From Candidatus Peribacteria bacterium (GTDB taxonomy: Bacteria; Patescibacteriota; Gracilibacteria; Peribacterales; Peribacteraceae), in assembly GCA_012515645.1 (NCBI GenBank), contig JAAYXY010000022.1:1-8518 (forward strand): a stretch of DNA of 8,518 bases, given 5' to 3'. Of this stretch, positions 7,778 through 8,518 are shown one piece after another. Positions within the stretch are counted from its first letter, which is position 1; each line of letters opens with the position of its first letter. Under the pieces are notes generated by a model. That model was not told the DNA's origin and ran no database searches. It saw only the letters and a list, made by a program, of their open reading frames with translations. Made by a program: the position numbers and the translations under genes.

Positions 7778-7787
7778 GGGAAGAGAG
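7778..7787 (-). promoter_or_regulatory. Pyrimidine tract in place of a Shine-Dalgarno before ftsA
   Basis: On the minus strand CTCTCTTCCC abuts the ftsA ATG. Nothing resembling AGGAGG occurs in the preceding 25 bases. It shares nine bases with the tract before the ftsZ ATG at 6518, which is why it is listed. Function is inferred only from that recurrence. Confidence 0.35.
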
Positions 7788-7805
7788 TGGAACGATGATG
7801 CGAAA

Positions 7806-7822
7806 ACAGAAAAACTTTCTGT
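7806..7822 (-). terminator. Hairpin with short T run in the ftsA leader (weak terminator or leader structure)
   Basis: On the minus strand ACAGAAA, loop GTT, TTTCTGT make a perfect seven-base-pair stem with a three-base loop, followed by TTTCG. The stem is AT-rich and the T run is short, so it would be a weak intrinsic terminator at best. It sits about 28 bases before the ftsA ATG and could end nuclease-gene transcripts or act within the ftsA leader. Confidence 0.4.
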
Positions 7823-7824
7823 GC

Positions 7825-7843
7825 GGAACGCAGTCTACGTTCC
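7825..7843 (-). repeat. Inverted repeat (hairpin) in the ftsA leader
   Basis: GGAACG and CGTTCC are separated by seven bases, giving a perfect six-base-pair stem in the transcript. It lies two bases from the neighbouring ACAGAAA/TTTCTGT hairpin, so the ftsA leader carries two consecutive stem-loops. It could be a folded leader or a protein binding site; the sequence does not decide between them. Confidence 0.45.
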
Positions 7844-7951
7844 TTCGAATCACGCCTGCAAGACCCTATTGTTCATGTTTGGTATTCAGAAATACGCATT
7901 CTGATCACAAAATATGTTCAATCTTTTCCTCTTATATAAGGGATAAGACAA

Positions 7952-7979
7952 AATATATATTCAAAAAAAATTTACGCAA
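7952..7979 (-). promoter_or_regulatory. Candidate promoter for ftsA-ftsZ
   Basis: On the minus strand TTGCGT (7979-7974) and TATATT (7957-7952) are spaced by 16 bases across a T-rich tract, a fair match to a housekeeping -35/-10 pair. It would give a leader of roughly 165 bases containing both hairpins. The surrounding AT-richness makes chance matches likely; TATATA within 7933-7938 is an alternative -10 without a well-spaced -35. Confidence 0.35.
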
Positions 7980-8022
7980 ATTCCCTGAGCAGCAAAAGTG
8001 ATCAACAAAGAAGCGCACATGT

Positions 8023-8518
8023 TTAGAAAAGTGACTGCTGGTGCGGCGATGATGCGTCTTTCTGTATAGATGCTTCCATGTCCGTTGCAGGCAACAAATC
8101 AAAACATGCACTCGCAGATCCCCGCAGCAACTCGGTGAAGCGCTTTACGAGTAGTGAAAACTCCATGGAACGCAGGAAATCAAGAACGTGTTGGGACGGT
8201 AAATTGCCACACGCCAAATCTTCCAATGCAATGGGAAGTTGTATGTTGCGATCGAGCAGTGCCATGCGCTGGCAGAAGTACGCCTGCTCTTTGTCTGCAA
8301 CGAGCTTGCCCGCGAGAACGGGAGACAAGACATCCAAATGAGCATAGATTCCATCAAGAGTCTGCCAGTCCTGCAGGAGCACTGCAGCCGTTTTGGGGCC
8401 AATGCCCCGTACGCCAGGGAGGTTATCGGAAGAATCCCCCGCGAGCCCTTTGAATGCGGGAATCTGGTCGGGGCGCACGCCCAGTTTTTTTTCCACACCT
8501 GCCGCGTCCAGATATTCC
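8023..8518 (-). CDS. 5'-3' exonuclease (PolA N-terminal-type 5' nuclease), no polymerase domain, 5' end outside window
   Basis: The frame is open at the right window edge; about 164 C-terminal residues are visible. It matches the 5' nuclease domain of bacterial DNA polymerase I, which removes RNA primers and flaps at Okazaki junctions and nicks. GDSSDNLPGVRGIGPKTA (about 8386-8439) contains the two metal-binding Asp of GDxSDN and the helix-hairpin-helix (H3TH) DNA-binding motif. The following helices end at FSLLVKRFTELL, which matches the end of the nuclease domain in Taq polymerase. The protein then stops after a further 33 or so residues of unstructured-looking tail, and the next gene is ftsA, so no proofreading or polymerase domain follows. 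The extreme C-terminus is QQSLF, close to the bacterial sliding-clamp-binding consensus QL(S/D)LF. It could be a stand-alone nuclease gene or a truncated polA; the clean tail favours the former. Confidence 0.9.
   Translation of the reverse strand, partial: EYLDAAGVEKKLGVRPDQIPAFKGLAGDSSDNLPGVRGIGPKTAAVLLQDWQTLDGIYAHLDVLSPVLAGKLVADKEQAYFCQRMALLDRNIQLPIALEDLACGNLPSQHVLDFLRSMEFSLLVKRFTELLRGSASACFDLLPATDMEASIQKDASSPHQQSLF

Larger units (their letters stand above)
7778..8022. other. Intergenic region between the 5' nuclease gene and ftsA
   Basis: These 245 bases hold no convincing gene. The part next to ftsA (about 7778-7860) has ordinary composition and carries the pyrimidine tract and two hairpins. 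The part from about 7880 to 7985 is markedly AT-rich compared with the rest of the window, with an A8 run (7963-7970) and the palindrome CTTATATAAG (7931-7940). TGATCAC at 7902-7908 and GTGATCA at 7998-8004 form an inverted pair around the AT-rich stretch. The region most likely contains the ftsA-ftsZ promoter and the end of the nuclease transcript. Confidence 0.6.

Noticed and set aside
7795..8001. Possible small plus-strand gene in the intergenic gap starting at ATGATG
   Set aside because: The Lys-rich end simply translates the AT-rich stretch; there is no family resemblance or good ribosome site, and the frame is the tail of a shadow frame from ftsA.

Overview
The window looks like a piece of a Candidate Phyla Radiation (Patescibacteria) genome. 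Three things suggest this: a partial small protein and a giant HExxH-containing protein that both resemble families I remember from many CPR genomes; a dUTPase of the compact type seen in those genomes; and ftsA-ftsZ sitting outside any visible murein gene cluster. TGA is used as a stop, so this is not a code-25 lineage such as Gracilibacteria. The fairly high GC and standard code would fit Peregrinibacteria/Peribacteria, but that is a weak inference.

Layout. Positions 1-280 (+) hold the 3' end of a probable membrane-associated CPR protein. One base later begins a protein of about 1,500 residues (282-4781, +). It has long helical, coiled-coil-like regions, a central HEKGH metallopeptidase motif, an acidic/polar linker and a large conserved C-terminal module. 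A dUTPase gene (4824-5252, +) follows. Converging on it with a 12-base gap is the minus-strand pair ftsA (7777-6545) and ftsZ (6518-5265). Upstream of ftsA lies a 245-base AT-rich gap with a possible promoter and two tandem hairpins. Beyond that is the 3' part of a 5'-3' exonuclease gene (8518-8023, -) that has no polymerase domain and ends in a clamp-binding-like tail.

How the genes work together. FtsZ polymerises at mid-cell and FtsA ties it to the membrane; FtsA has its terminal amphipathic helix and FtsZ its conserved C-terminal peptide, so the pair looks functional. dUTPase and the 5' nuclease belong to nucleotide-pool hygiene and to Okazaki fragment or repair processing. The giant protein and its coupled upstream neighbour have no known function and are the least-explained part of the window.

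No tRNA, rRNA, CRISPR array, insertion sequence or attachment site was seen. The only gene-free stretch close to 300 bases is 7778-8022, and it is described below.
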